Source: Cyanoderma ruficeps (Eukaryota > Chordata > Aves > Passeriformes > Timaliidae). Taken from it: DNA of 64,000 nucleotides. Positions within the stretch are counted from its first letter, which is position 1; every line of letters starts with the position of its first letter. Below the pieces are notes generated by a model, which was given only the letters and a program-made list of their open reading frames with translations, was not told the DNA's origin and did not search any database. Location: assembly GCA_008694505.1 (NCBI GenBank), contig VZDJ01000047.1, forward strand, positions 4,243,717 to 4,307,716, written 5' to 3'. This document shows, piece by piece, positions 25,201-36,978 of the stretch. A program made the translations under genes and the position numbers.

Positions 25201-28200
25201 GTTTCTGCATGAGTTCTGTAAGGAAAGGGGAACTTAGCCCAGTAATTCCCAACAAGAAGTTTAAGTTCATTTCCAGAAACTTTGATTCATCCAGTTGTTG
25301 TCCCCTCAGTTTTTTGGGTTTTTTTTTAAATTCCAAATTAGCTAGAAGGAAAATGTCTGTGCGTGATTTAAGGAAACTACTCTGGCAATGCACACAATAC
25401 AAAACATTTTGCAGCATCCAGTGTTCCCTTTCAGCATTAAATGCAAAGTATTGGTTTCAGAACTGCCTCTAACACTGCAGGCTATTTTTAAATTAATTTT
25501 GGCAGTGTCCAACGTTGCAAATGAGAAGTAAAACTAAGTCTTTGCCTTGCGAGATTTGCATTTCTGGCTAGTAAGGCAAGACCTAAACGAGGTAGTTATA
25601 AAAACCATCTTTTATTCCTCAAATCAAAACTATCTAATTGACTGTTCATTCTGTTGCAGACCAAGATTCAACCATCAATAATAAAGCAGAAAAAAAATTA
25701 AATTTGCTTAGAATCTAGTAGCCTTAATGTGACTTGGGGTTTCCTGGAATCTTGTCGGGCCCTGCATCTTGCCTTGTAAGGAGCTGATATTTTATCCACT
25801 GCCTCATCAGAAGTAAATATTCCTGTGCTTGCTCTTCCACTTTTAAATATTGATACATTTGTTTCTTCTTACAAACTCGGACTATTTCTATCAGCGACAG
25901 CAGCGAGACTGCTGACATATGGTTAGAGAACAAGAAACTTTTTTAACTCAAGGTATTATCCGGTCAAACGGTTTGAGTTATAAATGATTTACAGGGCTGT
26001 TGCCATCAGCAGATTGCTGCGCCACATCTTCCTGAAAATCCCCTGTGCAGGGACATCCACACACCTTGTGGGCTCCAAAAGGATGCAGTGCCATAACCCT
26101 GGTGCTGTGAATAATGCAGAGGATTTCCTGGCTGTCCGTGAATTCCCAGCTGAGCTGTAGGCCAGTGACCTGTGAGGAGATCATCACCCTGTGCCTCTCA
26201 GCTCCTTCAGAGCACAGACTGCCAAAAAAGGCTTTTCCTTCTACAGAATGCCACGGGTGACACCAAGGAAATGCTGAGGGCGTGAGGTTTCCACTGACTT
26301 GCTGATCCATTAAAAAATTATCCTCTATCACAGTTCTATTTCTTGCAGTGGGATTTTTTCTGTTTCAAAGAAAACCCCCCCCAAAAAAAAGAAGCTTGTT
26401 TCTTTCAAATCCCTGTGCTGTGCTTACTGGAGAATAGAAAAGGCCTTTTATACCCTTGTTTTGTGGCAAAGAAGGAGATAATCACATTGTCCTTCCCAGA
26501 GACAACACTCAAGCTATTAATAGCTATGTTTGACAACCCACATTCCAAAAACACCCCTCCAAAGCGAAGGGTTCAAGCGTGACCTTTAATTCTCCCTACA
26601 TCAGGAGCAAAAGACCTTTCCAGAAATATTTTTTTTTAGCCCAATGGCACTCATTTTGTATCAGCCCTTGCTCATTCAAGCTTCTGGAATACATCTGGAG
26701 GGTCCTTAAACAAGTTTTTTGACAGTATTGATGGAACCTTCCCGACAGCTCATTAGGCAAATTCATGAGCTTTCCCAAACATGCCTAGAGACTCGTGTTC
26801 ACTCAGAGTTCAGAGTTAGCTAACAGATTGCTGCAGCTCTAATTAAAATGCAAAGTCATTCTGAGCACACAACCTTTGGCAAATCAAACGTGCCGACTGA
26901 TTAAAAAAAAAAAAAAAAAGAAATTGTTTCAATTGTAAGAATAGTTTGCCAAAATATTATGTTTGCTCCCTAATGCAAATGAGCAACAAATTTATATCTC
27001 ACAGGAGCTTAAAGCTGAGTGGAAAAAAAGGCTGGGTTAGCTGGTGACAGCATATGAAAGAGACTCCTTGTTGTGGTGAAGAGATTATTAAAACACATTT
27101 TTAATACAAGCTGCCATGATCTCTGGATGGAATTTCTAATGAAACACACATTTTAGCCTTCTGATAATATTATTGCTGTTAAAAGGGTTTCAATGAAATT
27201 CCCAAAGTACAGCAATAATTGCAATGCTTCACAGGGAAGTGATTTCCAACCCCAAAATTGAGGTCAAAGGCCAACAACATTCCCACTAATACCAAAAATT
27301 TCTCTTCATATGATTTCAATATAACCTATAGCTGTAAATCTCATCTCCACTCTGAGCAGGGGGAGTAATTTCACTATATATTAGCTTCAATTGGAATGGT
27401 GGTTTTTAAAAAAAAATTGTTGCCCTGAAGAGCTGGAAAGAAACAAAGAGAATAGAAACAAAGAGTTTTCAGAGAAGCTTTACACATTGTAGAACAGAGC
27501 TATGTGGTTGTTATTATTGAGACCAAGCTCATGTTTACTCCTTGAATACCAAGCTGACTTGTATTTCCAAATATGCTGGGACACACATATGGCAAAAGTA
27601 CATCATTGTGCAGAACTCTATATGGGTACTTCCCTATTACGAAAAAATATCAAGAGCATTTACATTAAAAAAAAACTATACAAAAATGTACTAAGAAACG
27701 GGAACAATAGAGAAAAAAAAATTGAACAATGAACAAAAATATTGGAAGATTCTCTTCAGAGGCTTCATAGAAATCCACAGAAACTCACTTGTCTCATGGG
27801 CTACATTTAAAACAGCCTGAACCAAAGATCTGTCTCTTACACTGACTTAAACTATTGAGGAAATACATGCACATGACTGATTCATTCTTGCAAAGTGCAA
27901 CTCCTATTAAGAAAGCAGATACATCACCGCAAACTTCCACCTTTGTTAGAAAAAGTGCAAAAAACACGCCACATATTTTAGAGCACCCAACATTTTATTT
28001 CTACCACAAGAATAATTTATAGTTTATGGTCTTCCTTCACTGTCTCTCTGCTTCTTTTCGCTCCCTCCAACAACAGGAGAGACTAATGAGATTGGTGCTG
28101 TCAGAAAGCAGCAGAATTTAGTCACTTTCTGCACCACTGGCTCCCTCTCTTGAGGACTCAATGAATTAGGGTTTCATCAGCTCATAAATATGAGGATGCA

Positions 28201-29783
28201 GAGGGTGACCAGTGATGCATCAGCCGAGGCCTGCAGCAGTGTTTGTTAGCAGCTGACATGGAGAACAGCTTTGCCTTATTCCAGTAAGGAAATCTACAGG
28301 ATCAGACTCGAGTGTGCGTCACTCTCAAAGCCTCACAGCCAAAGTTCTCTTCCTTACGTGTTAATGAACACAATTCAAAGCGCATTTTGCCTTCCAAAAG
28401 CTCCTGTTACAGCATCCTCCAGATGAGAGCTGCTCTTACACAGCCAATGCATGGCACAAACACCAGCTGTGCAGCAGCACATGCAGCAAACAACCCAGGA
28501 AATCCATGTTCTCAGTCTTACATCCAGTGAACAAGCTGACAAAGAAATTTTCTGTGATTTAAGGGTTTCCCTCACTCTGAATTGATGGCTTGAGACACAT
28601 GGATGCTTTAAGCTTTTAAGCAGATGTTTAAATTTCAGTGTTGCACTAAAACACATCGATTTCAACGGGACATAACCAAGGCTGCAGCCAGGAAAATGCT
28701 CTGAGTGAGCAGGGGGAATCAGTCCTGGAAGAAATGAGTGCAGCAACATTCATCAGCACGGTCACAACACAAACTGCATTTCTATCTGCACTCCCAAGCT
28801 GGTGACTCCTTTGCTATCACATTATTATTATTATCTGACTTGTTAAAATAAGACGAGGGAAAAATTACTTTTTTCATGGAAAAAAGATTGTAAATCAGAA
28901 TTTCTGCATGGAGAAAAACAGGTTTGAGAGGCTCCATGAGTGATTCTCAGCAGGTAAATGAGTTACTGGTGGCCTGGCCCAACTCTAAGTACTGTCAGTG
29001 CCCTTCACAGATAGATATTCCTCTGCTGTTTGTGTCATATTGTAAAAGAAACTAATAAATGCTTCCCTTAAAAATTAAACAAAAAATGACCCTCTATATT
29101 TTCTGGTCGATTTTGTTAACATTCTCTCCTCTGTGTGCCTTCCCTCCACTTTAAGATCTCCCATGAAAATGCAAATCTGTGTGTTACTGTGTATTCTGAA
29201 AAGATGCTCTGCTGGGTGTTTAACCATCCTGCCTTTGCAGCCCTGACACTGTGGGACTCGTCAGCACATTCCTTCAGCATTGAACTCAGTGATGTTCCTC
29301 AGCTCAGCAAATATTTTATTTTTCTCCAGTGCCAGAAAATAGGTGAGCATAACAATAAGTTCAAAATCTTTTCAGTATGAGTAGACTTTTATCTCCCACC
29401 TCTTTCTTTGTTTTCTTTTACATGTGTTACATAATCAGGAGACAGTGTCTTTTCTCCTGTAAATAAACATTTCTGCATTTCTTTTTCTTGAAGGTACTTT
29501 TCAGGGTCTCACATTGTTTTTTCTGGAACTGTATTTCAATTTGTGAACACTAGGGAAAATGAAACTTGGGTTTGAGATGTTTGATTTCTTTCTATCTCTG
29601 TCCTTCACCTCCTGAGGGCTTTCACACATTCACACAGAATGGAGAGGGGCTACAAGGATAAAATTTCATTCAGGCAGATGCTGATGAGCTGCGTGACAAT
29701 GAAATTGCTGTACCCTCCCTGCACACCTCCCAAAGGCTCTCCTTGCATTGCTCTTACATAACCCATGTCTTTCTTTTCTGAAA
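22271..29783. other. No recognisable gene; apparently unique DNA
   Basis: AT-rich. Contains a 17-base A run at 26903-26919 and many reading frames under 125 codons. The minus-strand frame at 25978-26331 (117 codons) has no recognisable domain or splice context. No LTR or LINE homology was found. Confidence 0.55.
26903..26919. repeat. Poly(A) run, 17 bases
   Basis: Seventeen consecutive A. No processed-pseudogene sequence is recognisable upstream, so this is a plain homopolymer. Confidence 0.95.
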
Positions 29784-29789
29784 CATTTG
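29784..29789. repeat. Target-site duplication, left copy (CATTTG)
   Basis: CATTTG abuts the TGTTGCC start of the solo LTR and recurs exactly at 30127-30132. Confidence 0.92.
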
Positions 29790-30126
29790 TGTTGCCTTCA
29801 GTTTTCTGCCTTCTGTCTCTGTTCTCACGTAGCCTTCTGTAAACAATGTTTATTCTTAGAATGTTTGCATTCTTCTCCTCTGAGAGAAGAATTGATTGAT
29901 AGTCATGTCCACCATCCAGGTTAAGAGGTGGCGACCTCTCTAGCCAATCTCTGGACCTCTGTACAAATGTATAAAGTAGTTAAATTGTAAGTAAAGTAGA
30001 AGAGTTTGTCCCCTCACTGCGACGCTTCTGGCCTGCTCTCTTTCTGTCCCTTAAGTGGGACACACCCAGCCTCAACTAGCGACAAGTGGTGACCCCAAAC
30101 GTGTGCCGACCGCAGCCTGAGCGACA
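29790..30126 (+). mobile_element. Solo LTR, ERVK-like family 1, copy B
   Basis: A 337-bp element that begins TGTTGCC, ends GAGCGACA and is flanked by perfect CATTTG duplications. It shares ACAATGTTTATTCTTA, TTCTCCTCTGAGAGAAG, TGTCCACCATCCAGG, GAGGTGGCGACCT and AGCCAATCTCT with copies A and C. A CCAAT box (29944-29948) and TATAAA (29970-29975) mark the retroviral promoter. GGGACACACCCAGC and then TGGTGACCCC (30087-30096) occur in the 3' part, also found in copy C. The latter equals the first ten bases of a tRNA-Trp primer-binding site but lies 40 bp inside the element's end. There is no gag, pol or env, so this is a solo LTR. The strong similarity to copy C suggests the same subfamily. Confidence 0.94.
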
Positions 30127-30132
30127 CATTTG
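30127..30132. repeat. Target-site duplication, right copy (CATTTG)
   Basis: An exact copy of 29784-29789, directly after the terminal GCGACA. Confidence 0.92.
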
Positions 30133-33100
30133 ACTTGGATTCTACTCCTGGTGGGCCACAGGGATGGGAGGGCACTGAGGACTCACATTCAGATTTGTTC
30201 CCCCTACCATGGGAGACAATTCTCCATTATTGTCAAAAGGGCTTTGTTCAGATCTCAGGTGCGTGAGACAAGAGGGAAACAGAACTCCAGTGCATGCCAC
30301 TGTGAATGAATGAGGAGAGGAACTGGATGGGTTTGAGGGAAAGGTTGGATAATTTATGTTAGGACCACATTTATCTCCAGCTCATGACTGCTGCCAGGGG
30401 CCCGCTGAGGATTTGGATATCCTCACACATTCCAAATACTTGGGACCACAGACCTTCCTGAAGCTACTTCATCCCAGAGTCAGAAGCAGCAGAGTTCCTC
30501 AGGATTCCTGTTTCTGTGCCTTTCCAAGGATAAAAGCCTGATCCCATGGCCCAAGTGACTGAACCCCTGGTTGTGGCAGCAGTTCTGTAACATCTGCTGG
30601 TCCACCAGACTGGACAGGCCCTTCCAAACCCCTTCACTTTGCCTGGGAGGACTGATGAAAAGTCAGATGCTCTGCTCGGCAGAGCAGTCCCTGGGCAGGT
30701 CTAACCTTGCTTTAGGGTGAGACTTGGGCCAGGGAACCCGATAAACTACATCTAACATGGTACCTGACCCTTGGAGCTGCAAATGATCTCCTCCCTTTCC
30801 CCTCTCCCTTTTATTTTTAAAAAGTTCACAGGAACATTCATTCCAGCCTCTGAACATAATCACTGAGTTTCATAAAGAACAAGATTCCCACAAGGCCTCA
30901 TAAAAGTTATTCTCGGTATTACAGTTCTACTTCAAACAGGGGGGAAAAAAAAAGCCATTTTACAATAACCTTGCTGTCACAAAGTGCTTACAGCCAGGGT
31001 GTTCACTGGGAATAATCCATAATAAAAAAGGACCCCTTTGGGACTGTCTGTCCAATTGCCACATATAAAACAAAGCAGAAAATAAAGTGTTGGATGTTTA
31101 GCTGTACCTCCAGCTACCGACACCCGCAGTGTCAAAAATAAGGGAAGGAATAAAAAGATAGTCTAATTGGATAGCAGTATCTGAAGTCCTGTTCTTAGGG
31201 GGTTTTATTTGGTTTACATCACATCTTTTCATTCCAATTTCTTCTCTCTTTTGTGCCTTTTTTTAGTGTTGTGGCATTTTTTTTGTTCGGTTGATTTGTT
31301 TGTGTGGAGGGGTTTTGTCTCAAGTTATCACTACTTCCAATGCACTCTGAACAAGTTTGCACTAGTACAGATCCTTTGTAATCCATTATAAATTAAACAA
31401 ATGAAATCCATGTGGAAATTAGCATGTGCAAATGCTGGGCAGGTGGTGGGGAGCAGGGTAGAGGGACCTTGAACACCAAAGTTAAGAGTCCAAATTAACC
31501 CCCACAGTTCAAATCCTCTCAAAATTGATGGCTGTTGTAGCGCTGCAGACAAATGTCATTTTACTTCAATTCTGTGGTTTTTAAAGCAGGCATATATGTA
31601 AAGACATGGGCAGCTAAGTCATGGATCTCCAAAAGCCAAATCCATAGAGCACACAAAGGAAAATAAACCCATAAAAGCAATATGAAGATTTTTTTCACAC
31701 CAGCTGGCAGCTCCATCTTAGATCCACCTCATCCTGACCCTACCTTTTGGTCTTAAAACCAGGTGTTTTTTTCTTTGACATTTTCCAGGCTCTCTAGTTA
31801 ATCTTCCTTTAGGTGCTTTCAATATCTCTGCTGGACACACCCTCATCTTAACACAGGTCAGCTCGAAGTTGGCACTTGACAGTTACTGTACCAAGTAGAA
31901 AAAAAAAGAAGTCACTGATATTTCCCACACTTATTTTCCAGCTTCTGCCTGATGTAGGACTGAGTTAGCACTTATTTTGAACAGGAGGAGGAATCTTAAC
32001 TGCCTTGGAATCATTTGGAAAGTGTTTAGAACCTTTCAATAAACCAAATGTACAGTAGACACGCTACTTCTTAAACCAGAGGGAGGATGGTTGAATTTTC
32101 ATTCATCTCTGATGGAAAAGTATCCAGATCAGGATGCGAAAAGAAGCAATAAGGAACAATTTGTTTTATTGTCCTTGGGCCTATCTACTTATTCCTAATA
32201 GTGAGACTCTACTGAAATTTAAAAATTATGTCTCATAAATTCTAATTTTTGGTCAAATTTCAAATCTTTCTCTATCTCATTCATTCTATTAGAAATAGCT
32301 GGACAAACCTTGTCTAAGTGGAAAATAGCCGTGTGAGATGATGATTTCCAGAAATACAGGAATTCCTCAAGCACTGTGTAATTTAATCTTCAGAATAAAA
32401 ATTGCCTTTATTTCCCTATTGGAAGATGGTGTAATAGAACGCATATTTCCATAAGCATTATGCTTTAAAAAGAAATTAAGTAAGTTGATGAATATGCTTT
32501 TCATTCTTTTTAATAATCAGATTATGATCACACAAGCAGCTTCAGAGTTTGAATGACGATGTAATAATTCACCCATGGCACTGTCAATGACACTTGGCTT
32601 TTGGCCTCATGCTTAAACCATGTTAGCTATAAATTACTATTTTATAATTCATGCCTTGTTGCTTAAGAAAGAAATTATTAAAGCATAATAACTGTAAAAT
32701 TGTATAAAACTGCTGGTTTTATTCACTCAGTTAAGAATTTTCAGCACCCTTCCAATTAATGCTCAGATCAAAAAATGAAGTAAGGGGATAATATGTACTT
32801 GAGAATTTAGGATATTCACTACCACTGTCTTCTTAAGAGACCAGAGAACCATACAACACAGAGAAATACAAGACAGGATTTATGGCAGTTCTATAGAAAA
32901 TAAAAAAAAATTGCTGCCTATAATAGACATCTTTAGTGCTGAATAAACATCAGCCAAAAGATGATATTTAACAGTCTGTTACAGCTTTCTATAGAAAGAT
33001 TTTCCCTCTGCTTGAGAAATGAAGGCTGTCAGAAAACTGTTAACTTCACAATATGTCTGACCATATCAAGTAAGAAAACAAAAAAAAATCAGACTTTGTG

Positions 33101-34120
33101 TGAAAACATTTACATTAGAGCAGCCTTGCAAAGTAACTTGGGTTGCTTAGTTTGAGTAAACTATTTTAAATAGTTATCAGCAGGGATTTAAACCTGTAGG
33201 ACCTGCTGCCCTAATGGGCCAAATCTGCCGTTGGGAGAATTTCTACTCTAGAGCAGACAAATGTGGAATGACCAAATATAAGCAGCAAGGGCTCACAATC
33301 TATACAGATGGACAAGGAACAAGAAATTACACCTGAACCCAATTTTAAAGGATGTACCTACAAAAGTGATGCTCTGAAGCTCAGAGTGGGAGGGTGATGT
33401 GAAACCACCTTTCTCCAAGTACCTGTTCAGTATTCAACAACACTTTAGTTAAGGAGCACAGGACAGACAGACACGGATGAAAAGAGTGTTCTGCTCTTCT
33501 TGGCCTCTCACTTCAGGAGTTCAGCACAAGAGACCAGCAGACTGCCTTCAAACTTCTACATTTCAGTGAATTTTTTCCTCTGGGAAGACACAGTGCTGCT
33601 GATGGATTTTTTTTGTTTTTCATAGTGCGGTGCTGTTCTTTTCTCCTTCAGCAAGAGCTAAAAAAGTTCAACATAATGTCAAAATGTCTGACTCTTTCTT
33701 CCTCAATTATGTCATCAAATTATTGCAGCTATCAGCAAAGAAACTGTGAAATAAAAACAGTTTGGTTGTCCTGAACACAATTTTCAAAAGACACTTTGCA
33801 GCAGTATCTACATCATATTTTGCACCACTGCCTAGGAAATCTTGCTACTGCAGGTGACAGTGACATATTGAACCAGAGAATTCACTAAGATCAGAATGAA
33901 AATGAAGAGGACAACAAGGCAGAGCTGCAATTGCAAGCAAACAGAAATAATTTACCCAGTGTTTGACAAAGTCTTCTTGCTCTCTGATCATATTGACATA
34001 TTACATCATTGTATTTATGCCATTATTCCCAAAATCATTGACCCAGTAATTCTCTGCTCCCTCACTATTTTTTGGCTTGTCTGCATTCCAGAGTGCAGAT
34101 TAAGCCAAGCTCTCCGTCTT
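30133..34120. other. No recognisable gene; apparently unique DNA
   Basis: Reading frames are under 80 codons. A small hairpin (CTGCTC GGCA GAGCAG) lies near 30670-30685. Nothing else is recognisable, including on the minus strand. Confidence 0.55.
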
Positions 34121-34303
34121 CTGTGACCAAAGCGCAATAAAAAGCAACAACTTGAATTTGAAATATTTATTAGAAGCGTAGAGAACCAGAAGAGAAAAGC
34201 GACCGAGGGAAAAGCAGCAGCAAAAGAGCATTGGACAAGGTTACTTAAACTGCCAATTAATGTTCAGAAATAACCTCAGCAATAAGCACAAACATGACAG
34301 GCC
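34121..34303 (-). other. Possible antisense LTR-like fragment
   Basis: Read on the minus strand, a CTCGGTCGCTTTTCTCTTC stretch is followed by CTTCTAATAAATATTTC and ends near TTTGGTCACA. This resembles the R-U5 end of a retroviral LTR with its poly(A) signal. No second copy exists in the window and no target duplication was found, so it could equally be unique DNA. It directly abuts the plus-strand family 2 LTR. Confidence 0.2.
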
Positions 34304-34926
34304 TGACAAAGAGCAAGGCTGCAGCATTAATGAGGGCTGGATATCAAGTGCAGCAGCCACGTGGGAACTCTGGGCACTGAGAATTTTAGATTTTTCTGCG
34401 CTGACAGGCACTGACCCCCCAAGAAAACACTGCATTGGACCTGAGGCCTTGGAAAAGGCTTCCAAAATTGAGTGACAGCACTGGGATTGTGGATATGTAG
34501 TTTGAATAGAAGTGTGTGATATCACAGGGTGGAAAACTTAGAGTTTAAGGGTTTAGAATATAGTAATATATATAGAAAGCAAGATGGAGGTTTTAGAGCA
34601 GAGGCTGAGTCCTTTTTCACCTTCATGGGTCTGGGTGGGATTTTGTAATTGGGTAGAAAAATCCACATTGTGGGCCACAGGTGGTTGGTTATTGGGTTAA
34701 AAGTAAAAATAATTTAGCTGTCATTTCTTAATTGGACAGTTTTTGATTAAAAGGACTTGTAGAGACAGAGATAGGGATCCATTTTTAGTTTGTTAGCTAG
34801 AAGTGCTGCAGAACTCACAGTTTCTGAGACTATAATATAGATAAGAATTAATGAACATCTGAGTCCAAACAAGAAACACCATCTCGAGCATTTAATCTCA
34901 ACTGGCATAAAGAAGATAAACTGCCA
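34304..34926 (+). mobile_element. LTR of endogenous retrovirus, family 2 copy 2
   Basis: This is the plus-strand sister of the element at 3420-4263, with one copy of the segment duplicated there. In order it contains GGGCACTGAGAATTTTAG, CTGACAGGCACTGACCCCC, CTTCCAAAATTGAGTGACAG, TATCACAGGGTGGAAAACTT, AAGCAAGATGGAGGTTTTAG, CATTGTGGGCCACAGG, AGAACTCACAGTTTCTGAGA, AAGAATTAATGAACATCTGA (a decayed poly(A) signal) and CTCGAGCATTTAATC. The length of about 620 bp agrees with the 616-bp copy at 41593. No clean target duplication could be assigned, so the ends rest on where homology to the first copy fades. Small antisense frames across it are not genes. Confidence 0.72.
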
Positions 34927-35054
34927 GACAGCCAGCAAGCTGATTTTTTTCCCTTAGGATTTCCTATATGGAACAATGTGTTTTTCCTCACTTTTCCTGT
35001 GCAGACACTAAACATCCCAGAAAAAGGCTCCGAGTTCAAGGAGGCATCAATTTT

Positions 35055-35077
35055 GGGCGGGCAGGCCGGGCAGTGGG
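35055..35077 (+). other. G-quadruplex-forming motif
   Basis: Four GGG runs at 35055-35057, 35059-35061, 35068-35070 and 35075-35077 are separated by loops of 1, 6 and 4 bases. This satisfies the standard G3N1-7 rule. It sits in a GC-rich patch about 130 bp downstream of the family 2 LTR. Folding is predicted from pattern only. Confidence 0.75.
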
Positions 35078-36920
35078 AGCCAGGCCTGTGTTGGAGGGGG
35101 GAGCAAGGCAGGCCAGGCAGTGCATCCTGCCTGGTGACACGAGTGACAGGAGATCCTCTGCACCTTCACAACCCTGCCCTCGCTCTGCTGAACCCTCTCA
35201 GCCCCTTGTGCCACCTTTCTCCATTCAGACGAGAAGTTCTTTTGTAGGCGTTTTACAAACGTGCAACAATGAGAAGTACCAGGCCCGACAGGGCCTCGTG
35301 CGACTCAGGGCAGAAAGTTCTGGAAGAAATGCAGAAACATCAACCTTTTGTGAGACTGTTTCTTTGTCACTGCAGTGTGGGACTGCTCTGAAATGAGTGC
35401 CTGCTGCATCCTGTGGTTTTCACACACCCCACTCCTCTCCAGATGGAAGAGGAAGGAGCCGCTCTTTCCAGTGACACAGTCAACTTTAGATCTGGCTTTT
35501 TTTTTTCTCTTAATTGTCTGCCTGATTAATTACACGCCTTTCCCCCCCCACCAACATCATGTCTTTGAACACCGGGCTGAATTGTGACTTTATCTAATGA
35601 GCCATAAATTCTGTCTTTTATAATATATCAGTTTCTGCCTCTGGGCTTCTGTTACCTGACACAAACTTGTCCTGTTATTGTTTCTGTGAAGTCCTTCACA
35701 GTTTATACTGCACTTTCAACAGCATTTCACCAACTGTCTCCTATTTTAAATAGCTGTCTTCCCTAACAGTATCATTCATAATTTAAATCCCACTTTTTAA
35801 AGAATTTCAATTACCACTCTGTGGAAATATTTTCTACACAAAAAGAGAAAATACTTAATAAGCAAAATGAGCTAATTAAAAGATGGTTGTGCTTCATTTT
35901 AGAAAAGTAATAAGTGATTTTCAATCTCTGCATTAACTTTTAAAAAAAGACTTAAATTGATGTTTCCCAAGTTCTTTTTCACCTGAAGATATAGCAAGAA
36001 TTTCAAAAAGCTCAGAGACTTGTCTGTCTTTGAAATCAAAACAGGAAAAATCTTGCCCTGGGGCTCCTAAGTCACTTCTGAAAATGTGACAGCCTTGAAA
36101 AGAATACAAATTGCTTCTTAAAGAGCTTCAAGCTGTTGATGGATATAGAGATGGAATTAAAGACAAAGAGGTTAATGACAATTATTATCTCTGAATGTGT
36201 TGCTTGGCAAACAGAGAATTTCTTGGTTAAGGATCTTTCTAAAAGCACTCAAGTAATGGATGGAGGTGATGGAACAGAGGAGCACACTTCATTTGAAACA
36301 CAATTTCAGGTGTAGGAGCCTCTCCCTCTCTCAGAAAGACACTGCTGAATCACTTTGATAATGTTTGCACTTTCCTAGAGGAGTTTGGGAAATAATTCTT
36401 ATTCTTACTCTTGACATATTTAACTCTTCCAAGATGTTTATACAGGAGAGATGTGCTAGAAAAGCCATGGATCCTCAAAAGCTGCTCCCCTTTGATTTCT
36501 GCCCAGATGAAAATAATTTTTCTAATTTTCAAGAAGGATTGGGAGCTTTCCAGAGTTACATGCCCTTGAAACTTTGTTCTAAGGGAAATTTACAACTGGT
36601 AAATATCCATTGTTTGGCATGTTTTAAAAATATAATTTATATATTAGATATATTAAGATTATTAAATTTTGTATTTGTAGCTTATGGATTAAAAAACCAC
36701 CTTTCTTTTCCCCTGGGCCCTCGCCTATCACAAGTTGTATATAAATTAAATCCAAAGTCGTTTCCACATTTTTGGGACACCCCTGGGTCATTCCAAGACT
36801 GTCCCAAGAGCACAACTGCAATGCAGTGAGGTGTGCAAACAGAGAGCTCCTCCAGGCAACCACACCCTAATCCTTTTGGGATACTTTGTGAATAAAAAGG
36901 AGTGTTAAATACAGGCATTT

Positions 36921-36978
36921 CAATTTAAAAAAAATTACTTGTAAATTTAAAAAAAATTAATTAAAAAGTACTTGTAAA
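36921..36978. repeat. AT-rich imperfect tandem repeat
   Basis: AATTTAAAAAAAATTA is repeated twice, each time followed by a copy of ACTTGTAAA; an extra ATTAAAAAGT is inserted in the second unit. This is low-complexity DNA with no functional reading. Confidence 0.8.

Noticed and set aside
25978..26331. 117-codon minus-strand frame with slightly higher GC
   Set aside because: Considered as a possible exon, but no acceptor/donor pair or known family could be supported.
30087..30126. TGGTGACCCC read as a true PBS with an internal retroviral region starting at 30087
   Set aside because: The perfect CATTTG duplication closes the element at 30126. No gag or pol follows, so it is not the start of a provirus.
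34304..34926. Precise target duplication for the family 2 LTRs at 3420 and 34304
   Set aside because: The apparent GAAG matches on either side are shared by both copies, so they are part of the element, not duplications of target DNA.
34968..35396. 142-codon plus-strand frame in the GC-rich patch
   Set aside because: GC-rich DNA has fewer stops. No gag-like or other motif is visible, and a second frame is open across the same bases.
36365..36829. 154-codon plus-strand frame
   Set aside because: Its start is TTG rather than ATG, it crosses an AT-rich low-complexity patch, and nothing in it resembles a known domain.
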